A stretch of 64,000 bases of DNA from Trichosphaerium sp. ATCC 40318 (GCA_038496445.1 JALMLS010000455.1:806001-870000), one strand, 5' to 3'; counted from the stretch's first letter, positions 47,644-59,694 are shown. Numbers and translations: made by a program. Notes: generated by a model not told the origin, from the sequence alone.

Positions 47644-48093
47644 ATGTACTTTGAAAGTTCTCTTAACACAAATATCGAGCAAGTAGCTTTTGATAGAATT
47701 CTCGATTCAGAATATAAGAAAAGCATAAAAAACATACAGCACGCTTTATCAACACAGCCTACAGCGGTCTCTATCCGGAGAAGAATCCCCAACGTTCTCC
47801 ACAATGACGACATTATTGCAACAACACAACTTGTTCAGTGTAAGAAGAATTCAAGAGAGACTGATTGCCTTTCGTTCCTAAGGTACATCCCTATGACGCG
47901 TAATATGACATCCTTTTGATTTTCTTATAACAGACAAATACTCAGTATTCTTGTATTCTCTTATTGCGATTATAGTGATATGGGACTGGGTAAAAAGTTT
48001 GCTGCAATACTAGACTCTTTTTCCTTCATTGGAATTAGCGTAAATACAGACACTACGCCTTCCTGGGACCACCTTTGGTTGCGTGGATGTTAG
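47644..48093 (+). CDS. Two-exon small protein, unknown function
   Basis: ATG 47644 gives MYFESSLNTNIEQVAFDRIL and SEYKKSIKNIQHALSTQPTA, ending CLSFLR. A 51-nt intron (donor GTACAT, acceptor AACAG) joins QILSILVFSYCDYSDMGLGK and KFAAILDSFSFIGISVNTD, ending DHLWLRGC with TAG at 48093. The C-terminal part is hydrophobic with mixed Cys. No signal peptide. The spliced frame is continuous, which supports a real gene of about 132 residues. Confidence 0.5.
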
Positions 48094-50033
48094 GATGCGC
48101 TAATCCAAGTTCGTCATGCGTATAACATTTACCCACTCCCGGAAATGATTGTAACATACACCTTATCATGAAAGTCAACTCGTATGTCATTAATTGCAAT
48201 TAATCAACTAAAAAGCAATTTGCGCTAGCCAGCGCTTGCTCTAAACTATCTTTTTTTAGCGCCCACGTGACACATTCTCCTTATAACCTCCGTGAAGTTT
48301 ACGGAGAGAGCGAGGTTGGGATGTACTGAGGTCAGGAGATGGAGCTAGGCTGTACTAAGAGGGGGATGAAGGCGTAGATGGCTGTTACTCAGAGAAGCGT
48401 AGGAAAATTTTTGGTGTGGTACTTCCGGTGGTTACAGAATTGTTTTTTTTTTTTTTTTTTGAAATAAAAATTTTACACTGTCAGAAAATGAATTAAACTC
48501 ATTACTATGTTGTATTGTATCATTGATAGGTAATCGTTTTTTTAAATGTTTTTGAAAATAATTGGACATTTGTATTGATAGATAGATATTTAGTTTTTAT
48601 TTTATAGCGTATGGTAACACGTGATCGTAAGAGGAATGTTTTTTCTTGACGTTAGAAAAAATAAAACACCAAATACCTCCGGAGTTTTAACCATCAAGCT
48701 TTATCTATCTAATATATACGCCATTGCCCGTGCCTACAACGTATGTCTTTTCTCTATAGACTACACAATACACAAAATATCACGTAATAGTCTCTTACCT
48801 TTTTAGAAACAGCCAACAACGTTTAGGTTTGTATCCTTTGATGGTATAAAAAACATACCATACTTTTTTCTGTTTCGCTTCCTTTTTATATCACAAACGT
48901 ACTTGGTGATGTCAAAGAACGCTCTTGTATTTCTATAATACTACCATTGATACCTACCGATACCATAAAATGCAATACCTGCACAGCGGCACTGAGAAGA
49001 CTAAAATGAAAAAACAGCTTTAGGTTTTTTTTTTTCATAAAGTGGTGTTAGTTGAAGGCTTTTAGCGTTGATGACTTTGCCAGCTAGTTAAAAAACATTT
49101 TCGCTTTAGGTTATCTTTTCGTGTACCTTTACTGCAAACCCATCCCATTTTCAGTACTTGTGGTCGTGTAGTAAAGCGAGTAACGGACGAGAGAAGCACA
49201 AAAACCTGCGTTTAGTTTAGTTCGAAACACATTTTTCTCAAAAGCTCCTTGTGCTTTTAAAACAAACTCTTTATAATGATCAACGCACCTCATCCACACT
49301 CAACTCTTACCATGGATAGCTGCCTAATACACTTTAAGATACTGAAGCAGGTACAGCATTTGTCAATTTCATCCACCAAATAACGCGGCCAAACCGAAAC
49401 AACAAAAAAAAACCGAAAAAAAAAAACACAATGACGTTATAACCTTCATAGCGTTTTTAGTTCTTTCGCCTTCGGTTTTGTTTCTTTCTTATGTGTTTGG
49501 TGTTTACCTCATTGTAGAAATGCCATAAAATTATCTTCTTCCTATTCTCTTTCTATATTCCCACTTGTCACGTGACTAACAAGTACAATAGGGTCAGGTT
49601 CGTTGGAAATACGCGAACTGCACATTCGGTGACGTGCCTCTCTTTTCTGTATTCTCCGTACACCCAAGAAAATGTACGTTTATACTATACATGTATTAGA
49701 CCTTTCTGTGACATCCCAAAGTAGCAACTTTTAAAAAAGTAGGAGAAAACAATCAAAAACCCAAAAAAAAAAAGTCACGTGATGTGAAAAAAAAATTTAT
49801 TTCATCATCGATTTTTTGGGTTTCTGGTTGTCTATATTTTTAATTAACTCCTCTAAATTCCAACTTGATCATTTAATTAATTAGATTTAAATATCAAACG
49901 CTTTTAAAAAATCCAATTGATTTGTGTAGCTCCATCGTAAAAAACAGCAAAAAAAATTTACGACAAATTTTTTTTTTCCTTTTATCTTTCTCCACCCAAA
50001 AGAAAACACTTCGCTTACCCTTCCTTTGCAGGC
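48094..50033. other. Long AT-rich intergenic region with homopolymer runs
   Basis: About 1.9 kb with a poly-T run of some 18 bases near 48444 and many A/T tracts toward 49.4-50.0 kb. CACGTG occurs at 48264, 48618, 49568 and 49776. No gene or RNA was recognised. Confidence 0.5.
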
Positions 50034-50369
50034 ATGAACCAAGAAGATGCTCGTGAGCATGCTGAAGATCTCGTGGAGTTCAAGTCGATGATATCAAAGT
50101 TTTCGTTGATAACAAAGAACAAACCTCTTGTCCTTCAAATCGAATCAAAAGGAACTCGTACAGTAGCCATCACACCATGCGCAGAGGTCCCACTACAAAA
50201 GTTAAAGACCAGAGGTCGTTCCAGAAAATTAACAACATCATTATCGTCAAAAACAAAAAATCACGTGATGATGAAAAAAACGACAAGGACTCCTCTTTCT
50301 GGTTGTATTACAAAGACAAGGACCAAGACAGTGCCAAGGAAACTACAGATTAATTACTTGACGAACTGA
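50034..50369 (+). CDS. Uncertain small gene; two overlapping open frames
   Basis: A 111-residue frame from ATG 50034 (MNQEDAREHAEDLVEFKSMI) turns Thr/Lys/Arg-rich. A second frame in the same strand is open over about 95 codons and ends RDDEKNDKDSSFWLYYKDKD with TAA near 50353; its composition is more protein-like at the 3' end. A short intron or a frameshift may connect the start of the first to the end of the second. No family was recognised. Confidence 0.35.
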   Translation: MNQEDAREHAEDLVEFKSMISKFSLITKNKPLVLQIESKGTRTVAITPCAEVPLQKLKTRGRSRKLTTSLSSKTKNHVMMKKTTRTPLSGCITKTRTKTVPRKLQINYLTN

Positions 50370-50669
50370 GGAAGAAGAAAAACCAAACCACCAACAATTT
50401 TTTATGCAGTCATTGAGGAGCGACTGGCGACCTTTTTTTTCTTCAAAGCCAAAGAACGGAAGAAACATGTCCAGAGAAACAACAAAAAAACTCCTCCTAG
50501 CGAACTAACAGTTTGCGATTTTCAACAATAATCGAGTCCATATGATACACGTGATATTCTAAAACGCGTTAAAATGGTCCGTTTGTACAGTACACAATTT
50601 TTGTATTACAAAAAAATAATATAAGTTCTACAAAAACATAAAAAGCTTCAGTTTGTTTGTACCTTTTTT
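50370..50669. other. Intergenic region
   Basis: Convergent 3' ends; one CACGTG near 50546. Nothing else seen. Confidence 0.4.
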
Positions 50670-51218
50670 TTAGGTTTTCTTAGCTATACCATGGATTTTA
50701 TTTCGAGTATATTGATAGCGCAGATTATGTAGGGTAGTATTAGCGTAATTCCAGGTTGCCAGCAACCATGACAAAGTTCTAATCCGCTGATCTTTCTGAA
50801 TCTATTTTTTGACAATCTTGTTGACATCATCAAGCTCCGTATCGTAATCAGTACCTGGGTATCCGTTAACAAAAATCTCTATGCCTAGGGTTCCCTTTAT
50901 ATAAGCACATGTATGTTATGATTACCAATAGGAGTACGTACTTGCCTCAGATTTATAAGTTGTTTGGAAAACAGTAAAGCCACAAAGAGAAAAGCAAGGA
51001 CTGCAAAATTAAAAATAAAATCTGACTTTCCTAGCGAAAAACAAAGCCTCCGAGCATTAAACTAGCACATCAAAGGGCATTGCTATAAGCTAGTTTAGTG
51101 TTACTTCTGAATCATAGGGGAAACGTTCACCCAAGGCCCATGAACGCTTAGCAACAATCAAGATAACTCGTTTTGGCTTTGCGTTATTTTCCGAAAAAGA
51201 GAAACTCACAAACTTAGA
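50670..51218 (-). CDS. Candidate small membrane protein, 5' end unresolved
   Basis: Exons join in phase: SENNAKPKRVILIVAKRSWA, then LVLAFLFVALLFSKQLINL (a membrane helix), RFLLTDTQ, then IQKDQRIRTLSWLLATWNYA and NTTLHNLRYQYTRNKIHG ending IAKKT with TAA at 50670. Donors are GTGAAC, GTACGT and GTACTG. No ATG was found for the first exon, which opens after an AAAATAG acceptor near 51220. The protein would be basic with one helix. No family was recognised. Confidence 0.4.
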
Positions 51219-51806
51219 ATGGTACCATGATACCTATTTTAATACAATTCATCAAGTGTTACCCGAGATTGTCATTTAGATCTCACTTTTTACCGTTTAA
51301 TGTTTTTTTTGACAGAAACGTTGAGATAACACTGATTTTGATACACCTCTTGCGTGGAGTGTCTGACTACGAAAGTTTTTTGCTCTTAAAGCCACACTTC
51401 AACATAACTGGTTATTAAGAGATCTCAGGTCACTCATTGGTACTTATTTTATACTCGACGCGTATACTGAAGGCTACGCAGTAATAACTAATAAGAACTT
51501 GTTGTTTCAAAAAATGCCATGTGTTGTCACGTGTTGCTCAAATTTCACGATAACTACCTCATTATATTCTTCAGAATATTATTTATCTATTCACACATTT
51601 CACAGCGCTACACAAGAAACAAACAATCCAGAGGAAAGTGAAAGTTAAAAACCATAACAAGGTCATAAATACTTCTATTGATTTACCGATCCGTTTTTTC
51701 GATAAGAACCCAAAGACACTTTATTGAAAACTAACATACAAAAAGGCTTTCAAGATGATAAATACATGGCCGCCTCCCAGCTCTAAAATTATAACATCAT
51801 TCTTCA
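51219..51806. other. Intergenic region
   Basis: One CACGTG near 51530. The first exon of the preceding minus-strand gene may lie here; otherwise nothing recognised. Confidence 0.4.
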
Positions 51807-53028
51807 TCATGCATGTTTAATTTTTTTATCAGAAGGTTTTGCGCTTGGAGATACTTTACTGCGATAGACCATTCTCAATATAGCATAGAACCAGTAAAGA
51901 TGAATACACTGTAGAATACATAACAATACAGTCAATGATATATGTGCAACACATTGTGCATTACATGTTTCGAAAAGAAACGCTGTTGAACTAAACAAAA
52001 AAAAAATCAGTTTGAAAAAAAAAACGCAAAAAACCTGCGAAATAAACGGTTTTCATGGACTTGTTATGCGTACACTGTGCTTCTAATGACCCAAAATGGG
52101 TAGTAAACAAGTCTACCAATGAAAAAAGCAACAGGAAAGATGCACATAGCGATAGTGTTCAGAGTGTCGGCTTTCAACATGAAAGATAACCTTGTCAAGT
52201 GTAGAAAAGGATCTGATAGCGAATGTGATGTTATAATAAGCATTCCTATACGGTGATACCTACAGAGACGTAAACAAGAGCAAAAAGCTTTTTTGATCAA
52301 AAAAAAAACTCGGAAACAACACTAACGATGCATAGCTGCATCTCCAGCGTAATATTTGAGCGTCCAGTTGAGTATTGGGCGGTTTAAAGATAGAGAAAGG
52401 GAGGAGAAAAAAGCCAAAAAATCCAAAAAACAACGCACTCGAAATACCAGCCCACCACAGAAAGACAAACGGCAATCAAGTGGTGACATGTCATGGCCAA
52501 TGTCAATTCAGCAGCATGCGACAGAGACCACCAATATTCCTCCAAGTACAAGCTCAGTTTGATCAATAGAAGTAGTTGTTCTCCAAAACTAGTTTTTTTT
52601 CGTTAAATTACGCTTTGGTTTAATGACACGCGTTGAAATGGTAGATAGCGTACCTTATTTCGTTGTCATAGTAACAGAGGTCGAGGTTCCACATGTAGCC
52701 AAGACTGTTTACCACGTAAAACGTGAAGGGTAGGTACAACACACAATGCGCGAAGCAATAGGCCTGCTCTTGGAACTTTTCAACTTGTTTTTCCGTAAGT
52801 GTTTCTTTTTGACTCTTTTCGCTGCGTGACTAACGAGCAGGCGTTAATATACCTACGTGTGCGCTATGACGTGCTAGAATACGCAAAAAACGAATGCGAA
52901 ATACAGAAAGTTCTACGTACTAATAATATCGCTGCGAGATAGTATATCACTAGCCTGAAGCATCTTGTAGCTAATGTAGTAACACCACACGCAACGAACC
53001 AACCGAGCGACAAAGGAGCTAAATCCAT
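51807..53028 (-). CDS. Ceramide synthase (LAG1/TLC-domain)
   Basis: ATG 53028 (MDLAPLSLGWFVACGV) opens a multi-pass ER membrane protein. Exon 2 gives EKQVEKFQEQAYCFAHCVLY with VVNSLGYMWNLDLCYYDNE, as expected before the TLC domain. Next comes LEEYWWSLSHAAELTLAMTC followed by HHLIAVCLSVVGWYF, containing the conserved paired His of ceramide synthases. Later exons read RIGMLIITSHSLSDPFLHLT, RLSFMLKADTLNTIAMCIFP and RLVYYPFWVIRSTVY. The final exon reads LTVLLCILQCIHLYWFYAIL with a basic tail ending KKIKHA at 51807. The enzyme acylates sphingoid bases to (dihydro)ceramide. The second Asp pair typical of LAG1 (HD.SD) appears as HSLSD, a Ser replacing the first Asp. Confidence 0.8.
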
Positions 53029-54001
53029 TGGTTTGCTTATTAAACTGTTACGTTGTAGATAATAGTACTGTTTTGTAGTGCTGTTCCCTAGTTTAGTCGT
53101 GTTCGGACAAAAGAAGTTCCAAGGGAGTAACTTATCTGACGAACGGTGATACGGCCGTTAACTGAGTTGTTTTTTCATCACACTCGAGCCAGGCACTTGT
53201 TCGCTACACCACTCAAGTGATTAGAACAGCCCGAAGAGTCCTCCTTTTGTTCGTAAGGTGAAATAACGCACGTATACGCTGTAATAAGTATAATTACGAG
53301 TCATGGCGGTATAGCATTGTAGTTACAAGTGTTTTGTTTGATCTTAAACAAAAGTTGGTCCCAAAGATACCTGCAGCATTTGCTGAGCGCTGAAATGGTA
53401 TTGGTAGCTAGTAGAACGCTCAACTATTTCCTCAACTTAATGTCTACCGCAAGAGTTTAACGCAGGCCCTCAGGGAGTTTATTGAAGTAACGAACAAAGT
53501 GCAAGTAGATATTCTGATTATACTACTATCGGAAGCGCTAAAAGCCACAACCTTTTTGTAGGTTATCGAACAAGCTAGTTGATTAAGTTGTCATGACGCT
53601 AGTCTGTCCAATTTTTCCTAATTTGTACCGGACAATATGGAGCTTTTAGAAAACTAGCACTTTTTTTTCAACTCCGATAATCATCCAACACGCAAAGCTC
53701 ATCTTGCGTCGCGAACCTAATCGCTTAGGTAAATATTAATTTATACATATCTAGGGCTTCTTGCTGTTTTTTTTTTTCGGTTTTGTGTTTGTTTTTGGCC
53801 AAAACTATCGTTGGTATTAATATAATGCATGGGGAAGTTGTTTTATTGCTAAATGATTGCAAAGATTTATCGAAAATACTTTTCTATGCCGTATATACTA
53901 CGTCGGCATACTACACACGATATATAGCACCGATATGATTATTAAAGCGATTGACAAAATTCTAACGTTTTTACAGGTAAGCGTTTTAGCGAGCTACCGC
54001 T
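53029..54001. other. Divergent promoter region (ceramide synthase / Sel1 gene)
   Basis: Nearly 1 kb without a supported frame, with poly-T near 53770. A short upstream exon of the Sel1 gene cannot be excluded. Confidence 0.4.
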
Positions 54002-56970
54002 ATGCGTGCTTATGGGTCAGAGGATCGCGCTTTCTATGATAAGGGAGTCTCTAATTTGAAGGCTGGGAACTATCCGGCGGCCAAAAAATGGCTCAAAAAA
54101 TCGTCCAAGTGTGGTTATACAAAAGGTACGTCTATTTGCTCGTTTGTAATCGATTATTTTCCAACAACTGGTTGTTGCTCGCAAATAATCCAAACTCTGT
54201 ATTTACCACTTTCGATATAGCCATGTGCGAGCTTGGAAAGCTGTACAGGGACGGTACAAAAATTGAGCGCGATTTGGATAAAGCCAAAGAACTTTTCGAA
54301 GCTGCAGCGAAAAAGAAGGACTCTGGTAAGCGAACATACTATTTTTGCGCTAACAAATCGTTGTTCAAAACGCTCTGAATTATTTGACAGTTTTATTTTT
54401 TACAATGTCTTAAAAACGATTAAAACCTATTAGATGGGTATGTAAATCTTGGTATCTTGTACATGAATGGTTTGGGATGCGAAATAGATAGAAAGCAGGT
54501 TAGTAAAAAACATTTTTTCAAAAACTTCAAAAAAAAATTCTTTTGCTGAGTGCTGACGTGTCGTAAAGGCGAAAATATACTTCGTAAAGGCTAGTAAGCT
54601 ATATAACGCTGCTGGTATGTGTAATTTAGGCGTGTGCTATGCTAATGGGTATGGTGTTAAAAAAGACGAAGAAAAGTACGTACAAAATTACATTAAACAG
54701 TGTTTAGATAGTTTTCTGTGTAATTTACTAATATACACTATTACTTTTTTTTTCGGGTTTACGACAAAAAAGGAAAACGTAAACGAGAAATTTTTACGAC
54801 TTTACGATTTTTTTTTTTTGTTTTTTTTGCGTTTTGCGTTTTACTCCTGACTAGTCAAAGATCCGTCTATACTGTATCGTAAAGAATTTTCCTTTTACTT
54901 GGCCTCAATCTATTTTTTGTTAATATGTTTTATCTTTCTAGAGCTTTGGCTTATTTCAAGCGTGCTGCAGAGAGGAAGAATGTCAGAGCACAATATAACT
55001 ATGGTATATTCTTGTTAAAGCAGCCTGGTGTTCCAAGAGAACAACGCGCAAAGGCTTGTATAAAATGGTGTAAGAAAGCTGGAAGACAAGGACACCCTGG
55101 CGCCTGCGCTCAAATGGGCTTCATGTATATAAAGGTACAAGACGTCAAATAATTTTTTTTTGAACGTTTTTTTATCCAAATTTCAAAAAAAAACCCAAGT
55201 CTTCACGTTTACAGCCTTTGTGAATGTTTTTTTAGTTTTAAATTATCACCAATATATTATATTACACTAGTTTTATGGGTTTAGCTCACTATTCATGCGT
55301 GTATACGCTGTCAAATATCGGAAATATTAATTTTTCTCTTTTTAGGGATATGGATTACCTGTATCCAAAAAAGAAGCGCTAAGGTGGTACAGCTACGCAC
55401 AGACATGTGGACATCCACGTGTTTCAAAAATAGTAGCTGATCTTAAGAGTGCTAATCCAAACATGTCAACACCTGCAATGTCATCAGTGTCAGGCGCTAG
55501 TAGCGCTACTCCATCTGTATTGACAGACAGCTCTGCTTCTATTTTCAGAGAAGCAAGCAACACTGAAGAAGCGTCTTCCTTCACTGCTGGACGAGACTCA
55601 CGTGCTGGTGACGATATTTCTATTTCACAAAGTCAAGAAAGCTCAAGGATGGATGCATCTTATACTACAAAAGCGAGTATGAGGAGTATTGCTGCAAGTG
55701 TTAAAGAGGCAAGACGTAGAAAGAAAATGAAACCAGTTGTTGTTACAAACGCAGCTCCTAAACAACCAGTCGTTGCAGTTGTTTCAGGTGAAGAAGAAGA
55801 TGACAAAGAAATAGCTTCCCTTGTGACAGTAGATGTTGAAGAGTCATCTGTTTCTCCAAAGAGTCCAAGAACTCCTAGAAGTCCTAGAGCCTCTGAGAGA
55901 GTAGTTTCAAGGAGATCAAGTAGGAAGGGTTCAAGAAGTGCTAAGAAGGTGAAGAGTTCTGATAGTAGAAGATCTTCACGTGCGCATAAAAAGAAGCGAA
56001 GGAAAAAAACATTTGTCAAGAGTGAAAGCGGTTCTTTACTCAAGAGGGAGAGTGTTCGTGGTATCCCATTATCTTTGATTGGATCTACGCCACCTTCATC
56101 GCCACCATCGTCATCGAAACCACCATTGACAGCGAGAGATAGTATGAGAAGTATCACAGCTAGCATTGGTGCAAGGACAACAAGGAAAAAAACAAGAAGG
56201 AAGAAAAAATCGCATAAACGTCAACGTAGCAATAATGATGAACAGCCAAAAGAATTGCTTGTTGAACCTTCAATAACTACTAAAGTAGAAGAAGATAAAG
56301 AGGAGGACAGTATAAAGAGTCTAGAAAGAACTAAGAGAAGTGTTAAACGTCATAGCAGTAAGAAGAAGAAAAGAAGAAAAAGGAAGCACAGAAATAGTAC
56401 CTTGAAAAAGAGTTTTAAAGAAGAAGATGCTTCTGTGGAACCTGAGGCAACAAAGAAGAAGAAACGTGATAAGAAAGAAGCTATTAAAGTTGAAGAAAAT
56501 GATGAGACGCCAAATGAGGACGACGCTAAACTAGATCCTCTTGACGATGAAACACCAAATGTAAGCGATAATCATGACAACGAGGATGCAAAACAAGATC
56601 CTCTTGATGATACTGAGGACAAGGATTCAAAAGAAGATCATGTTAATGAAAGTGACATTACTGCTAACAACGCTGAACACGACAATAAGCAAGATCCTCT
56701 TGATACAGCAGAGGAAGAAAAAGAATCAACTTCATTGGACGAAACCAAAGATGATAAAGAGGGTAGATACCAAGAAACTGAAGAAGAAGAACAAGAAAAA
56801 GAAGAAGAAGGAGAAAATAATGTACATACAAAACAAGAAGAAAGGTCTGAAGCTGAAAACTTGACAGATTCGGTACGATACAAAAAAAAAACCGGTGATT
56901 TTTGCACGTGACTTTTTTTAAACACTTTATAGTTCTAACTTGTTTTTATAAGGACACAGCAACATTGTGA
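54002..56970 (+). CDS. Sel1-repeat protein with long charged low-complexity C-terminal region
   Basis: ATG 54002. Exons each carry about one Sel1/TPR-like repeat: FYDKGVSNLKAGNYPAAKKW, MCELGKLYRDGTKIERDLDK, GYVNLGILYMNGLGCEIDRK, AGMCNLGVCYANGYGVKKDE, AQYNYGIFLLKQPGVPREQR and AQMGFMYIKGYGLPVSKKEA. The large last exon switches to Ser-rich sequence, then alternating Lys/Arg blocks (HKKKRRKKTF, SKKKKRRKRKHRN) and acidic blocks. Three DPLD-containing repeats (KLDPLDD, KQDPLDD, KQDPLD) lie in the acidic part. A final small intron after TDS (donor GTACGA) leads to DTATL and TGA at 56970; unspliced, it would end at 56911. Sel1 arrays serve as adaptors, often in ubiquitin or ER quality-control pathways. 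The tail suggests RNA, chromatin or phospho-regulated binding. Confidence 0.75.
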
Positions 56971-57169
56971 CCTAAGACTGGCCACGAGAATATTTCGTGA
57001 CCATCTAATAACAATAACTTAATCACCCCCCACACTTCACCACGCCCTTGTAATTGTACAAAGATTTTAAAAAAAGTACCAAAAAAATCTAAATTTCAAA
57101 AAAAAAAAGTAAAATAAAAACACAACACCTTATTTATTAAACAAAAGAAACATCTGTGTCAGGTCTATA

Positions 57170-57540
57170 TTTATTCATGTGATATATTTAAAGTGCATCG
57201 AGGGTCTAAGACTTTGTGACACCGTTGCCACATGACACAACCTTCGTCACATAGAGCATTTATTTGACCATTATCATACACTCCATTATATTTAAAATCA
57301 TCCACATGACGCTGCACGTGTATTTGACCATTGTCGTACCACTGTTTGAATTCTCCTTTTAGTTTACAAAAGTGAGTATTCGTTGCAATTGACTGTTGTC
57401 GTACCAGGCAATACGCTCTCCGACTAGTTTATCATTGATGAGTTGGCACTGCATCATCAATTAGTCATTTCCATTCCACTCAATGTAGTCTCCTTCTTTC
57501 TTACCATTTAAGTAAGTGTGCGCTGGTATTTAATGTCAAG
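57170..57540 (-). pseudogene. Decayed MORN_2 (YwqK-like) repeat gene
   Basis: The minus strand reads HTYLNGKKEGDYIEWNGN, then a stop, QCQLINDKLVGERIAWYDN, a further stop after ILTFVN, then KGEFKQWYDNGQIHVQRHV, KYNGVYDNGQINALCDEGC and MWQRCHK. The repeat unit is the same as in the genes at 1329 and 7290. At least two in-frame stops, shortened repeats and no start show it is a relic. It lies just upstream of the third F-box-like paralogue. Confidence 0.8.
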
Positions 57541-57652
57541 GAAAATGGATCAGATGGTATAGAAGCGGAAAAAGTGGAACTCCATGAATACAACTGTCTG
57601 TCCAATAAACAAACTGCAAGTCAACCTAAGTAGTTTTGAGTTTGTGACATAA

Positions 57653-59694
57653 ATGGATGCTACAGGCCAGCAATCACCACCAAAGAAAGTACAAAAAAAG
57701 GTACCCTTTTTTTAAACACCTTCTCATTGATTTAATGCGCGTGTAGTCTGTAACGCCTTTAACCGGTTCAGAGGCCGAGAATACACTTGTAGGACTACCT
57801 AAAGATGTATGGGGAGTTATTTGTATGTTTATCGAGCAAGCTAGCTGACTGCTGACAACTTTAGGCTCAAATATTTACGAAGTGTCATCTGCAAGAAACA
57901 TTCTAAGCGTAAACAAGATCGTACATACCATTGCTAAAGAAAAAGTCAATTGGCGTGGCGTATACGCTCAAAAGTTTAAACAGAAGATAGGCACGTGATC
58001 TAACATATTTTTTCTTGTTTTTTGGTATTGTATTGAGCACGTGATAATAGTAAAAAAAAAGCTGTAAACGAAAGTAGTCACGTGATTATTATAAATGCTA
58101 CAATGACAAATTAATGTTAACTAAACTTTCTTTTCTTGTTTTAGAGTTTCTTGCGTCTCCAAACCCTCCAATACCTTTCGTTCATCATTCATTTGTTGGT
58201 AAATCTTGTTGGTATAACAGACTCGTTCATAGGTCAAAGCTTGGTGAGTCAGAAGTTAGCTGCGACAACTTGAACATTTGGAGAAATATTGAGGTACTTC
58301 TTCAATTAGTTTGTTATTCACAACAATGTAGTCTGCGGCCGATATCAACCTTTCAGGCAGTGAAGATATAAGCTGTTATATAGGGCTAACTGGGATTCCT
58401 TTATTTATTTATGACAAAGAAGAAGATGATCCAAATATCAGCTTCTCCGAAACCTTTTTTCAAGTGGCCGTTTTTAACTTTGAAACAAAACAGCTTGATG
58501 TACACTAATTATTCTAGCACTTTTTGCTCTAAACCTTTATTAGAATTTCATTGTTTCTTATAGCGATCAAGGTTCAGAAACGGGTACAAAGGCCCTAGCA
58601 TTGTCATTTAGTGTAATGCGGTTGTTACAAGGTAGGTGTTATTGGAATGAAAGAAAACTAAAATCTAAGAAAAAAATAGGATTCAAGTACAATGCTTATA
58701 CAAAAGACTCTAACAAAATACACAACTATATTGAAGACTACTTGTATAGTGCACTAGGTGAGGCAGCCATCCCAGATGATAAAATAAGATATGTGTATGC
58801 CAAGGGGTACGTGTAAATCAGCTTTTTCTACAAACACTTTTTTTTTCAACCATATTTCAAATACGCTATGTATGAGCTTATTAAATATCATCTATTGTTG
58901 GCCAAATACATAAAACAACCAAACAGTAAGGGAGGAGTTTTTTGTCATTATAGGACTTCACCCTTAAAGAGTGGCCATTTTCTAATGAACTCGCACTAAG
59001 AATCAGTTTTTTTTTTTGTTGTTAAACCTAATATGCTTTCCAGCAAACCATATCATTTTAAACTATATGAAAATGATGATGACTACGCAACTGGAAAAAA
59101 CCACATACCTGATACTAAATTCTCTTCTTTTAAAAAGATTGGTAACTATATTGTTCATAAAGATGTTAAAGGCATTTTTGAATATTGGGATAATGAATCA
59201 ACGTACGCTATGTTTGTTTAGAATAACAAAGTTACTTACCTCCTATTGAAAGCTTCACACGATGTTTGGACGATCCAAAGATGTACCTAAGCCTGAGGTA
59301 TATAAGTTGAAACCTGCACTCAAAGACATAATTATACTCAAAGAAGAAGGTAAGTGCTGAGCACCAACTTTGAAAAAATCTTACTGTTAGAACAGGAGGC
59401 TTGATATCAGTTTTGGATGACCCTAAGGAGGTTAAAGCTATTGTCCAAGAATGCATAAAGGATGGTGGTATAGATTGTATATGTGAAAGTCTATCAAAGA
59501 AGTCTATGGCTTTGTTTCAAGCATTTCGTAAGGGTGGCAATGAAGAAAATGATGAATTCTTTGATGACTTTCCTGAGCTTTCAAAATCCTTTACATACTC
59601 TGTTATAACAAGATGGGATGGTGGCTATATACCCCCATTGGATGACAATATTTCTCATGAAAACAAACACCTAAAAATCGTACACGATGACTGA
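57653..59694 (+). CDS. F-box-like paralogue without histone tail
   Basis: ATG 57653. The first exon encodes only MDATGQQSPPKKVQKK and ends in phase 0. Exon 2 gives SVTPLTGSEAENTLVGLPKD with VWGVI, then SNIYEVSSARNILSVNKIVH and TIAKEKVNWRGVYAQKFKQ, matching the two H3-tail genes. The rest follows the same plan: SPNPPIPFVHHSFVGKSCWY, ISCYIGLTGIPLFIYDKEED, ALALSFSVMRLLQG, KPYHFKLYENDDDYATGKNH, GNYIVHKDVKGIFEYWDNES, VLDDPKEVKAIVQECIKDGG and SYSVITRW-like DGGYIPPLDDNISHENKHL, ending TGA at 59694. One intron appears to use a GC donor (after AAGATAG). The C-terminal part diverges strongly from the other two. Probably an SCF-type adaptor; the domain after the F-box is unknown. Confidence 0.7.

Noticed and set aside
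48440-48462. Long poly-T as a possible retroposon tail
   Set aside because: No adjacent reverse-transcribed gene or target-site duplication; poly-T runs are common throughout.
55660-56166. 168-residue minus-strand ORF rich in Leu/Ser
   Set aside because: Antisense shadow of the charged tail of the Sel1-repeat gene.
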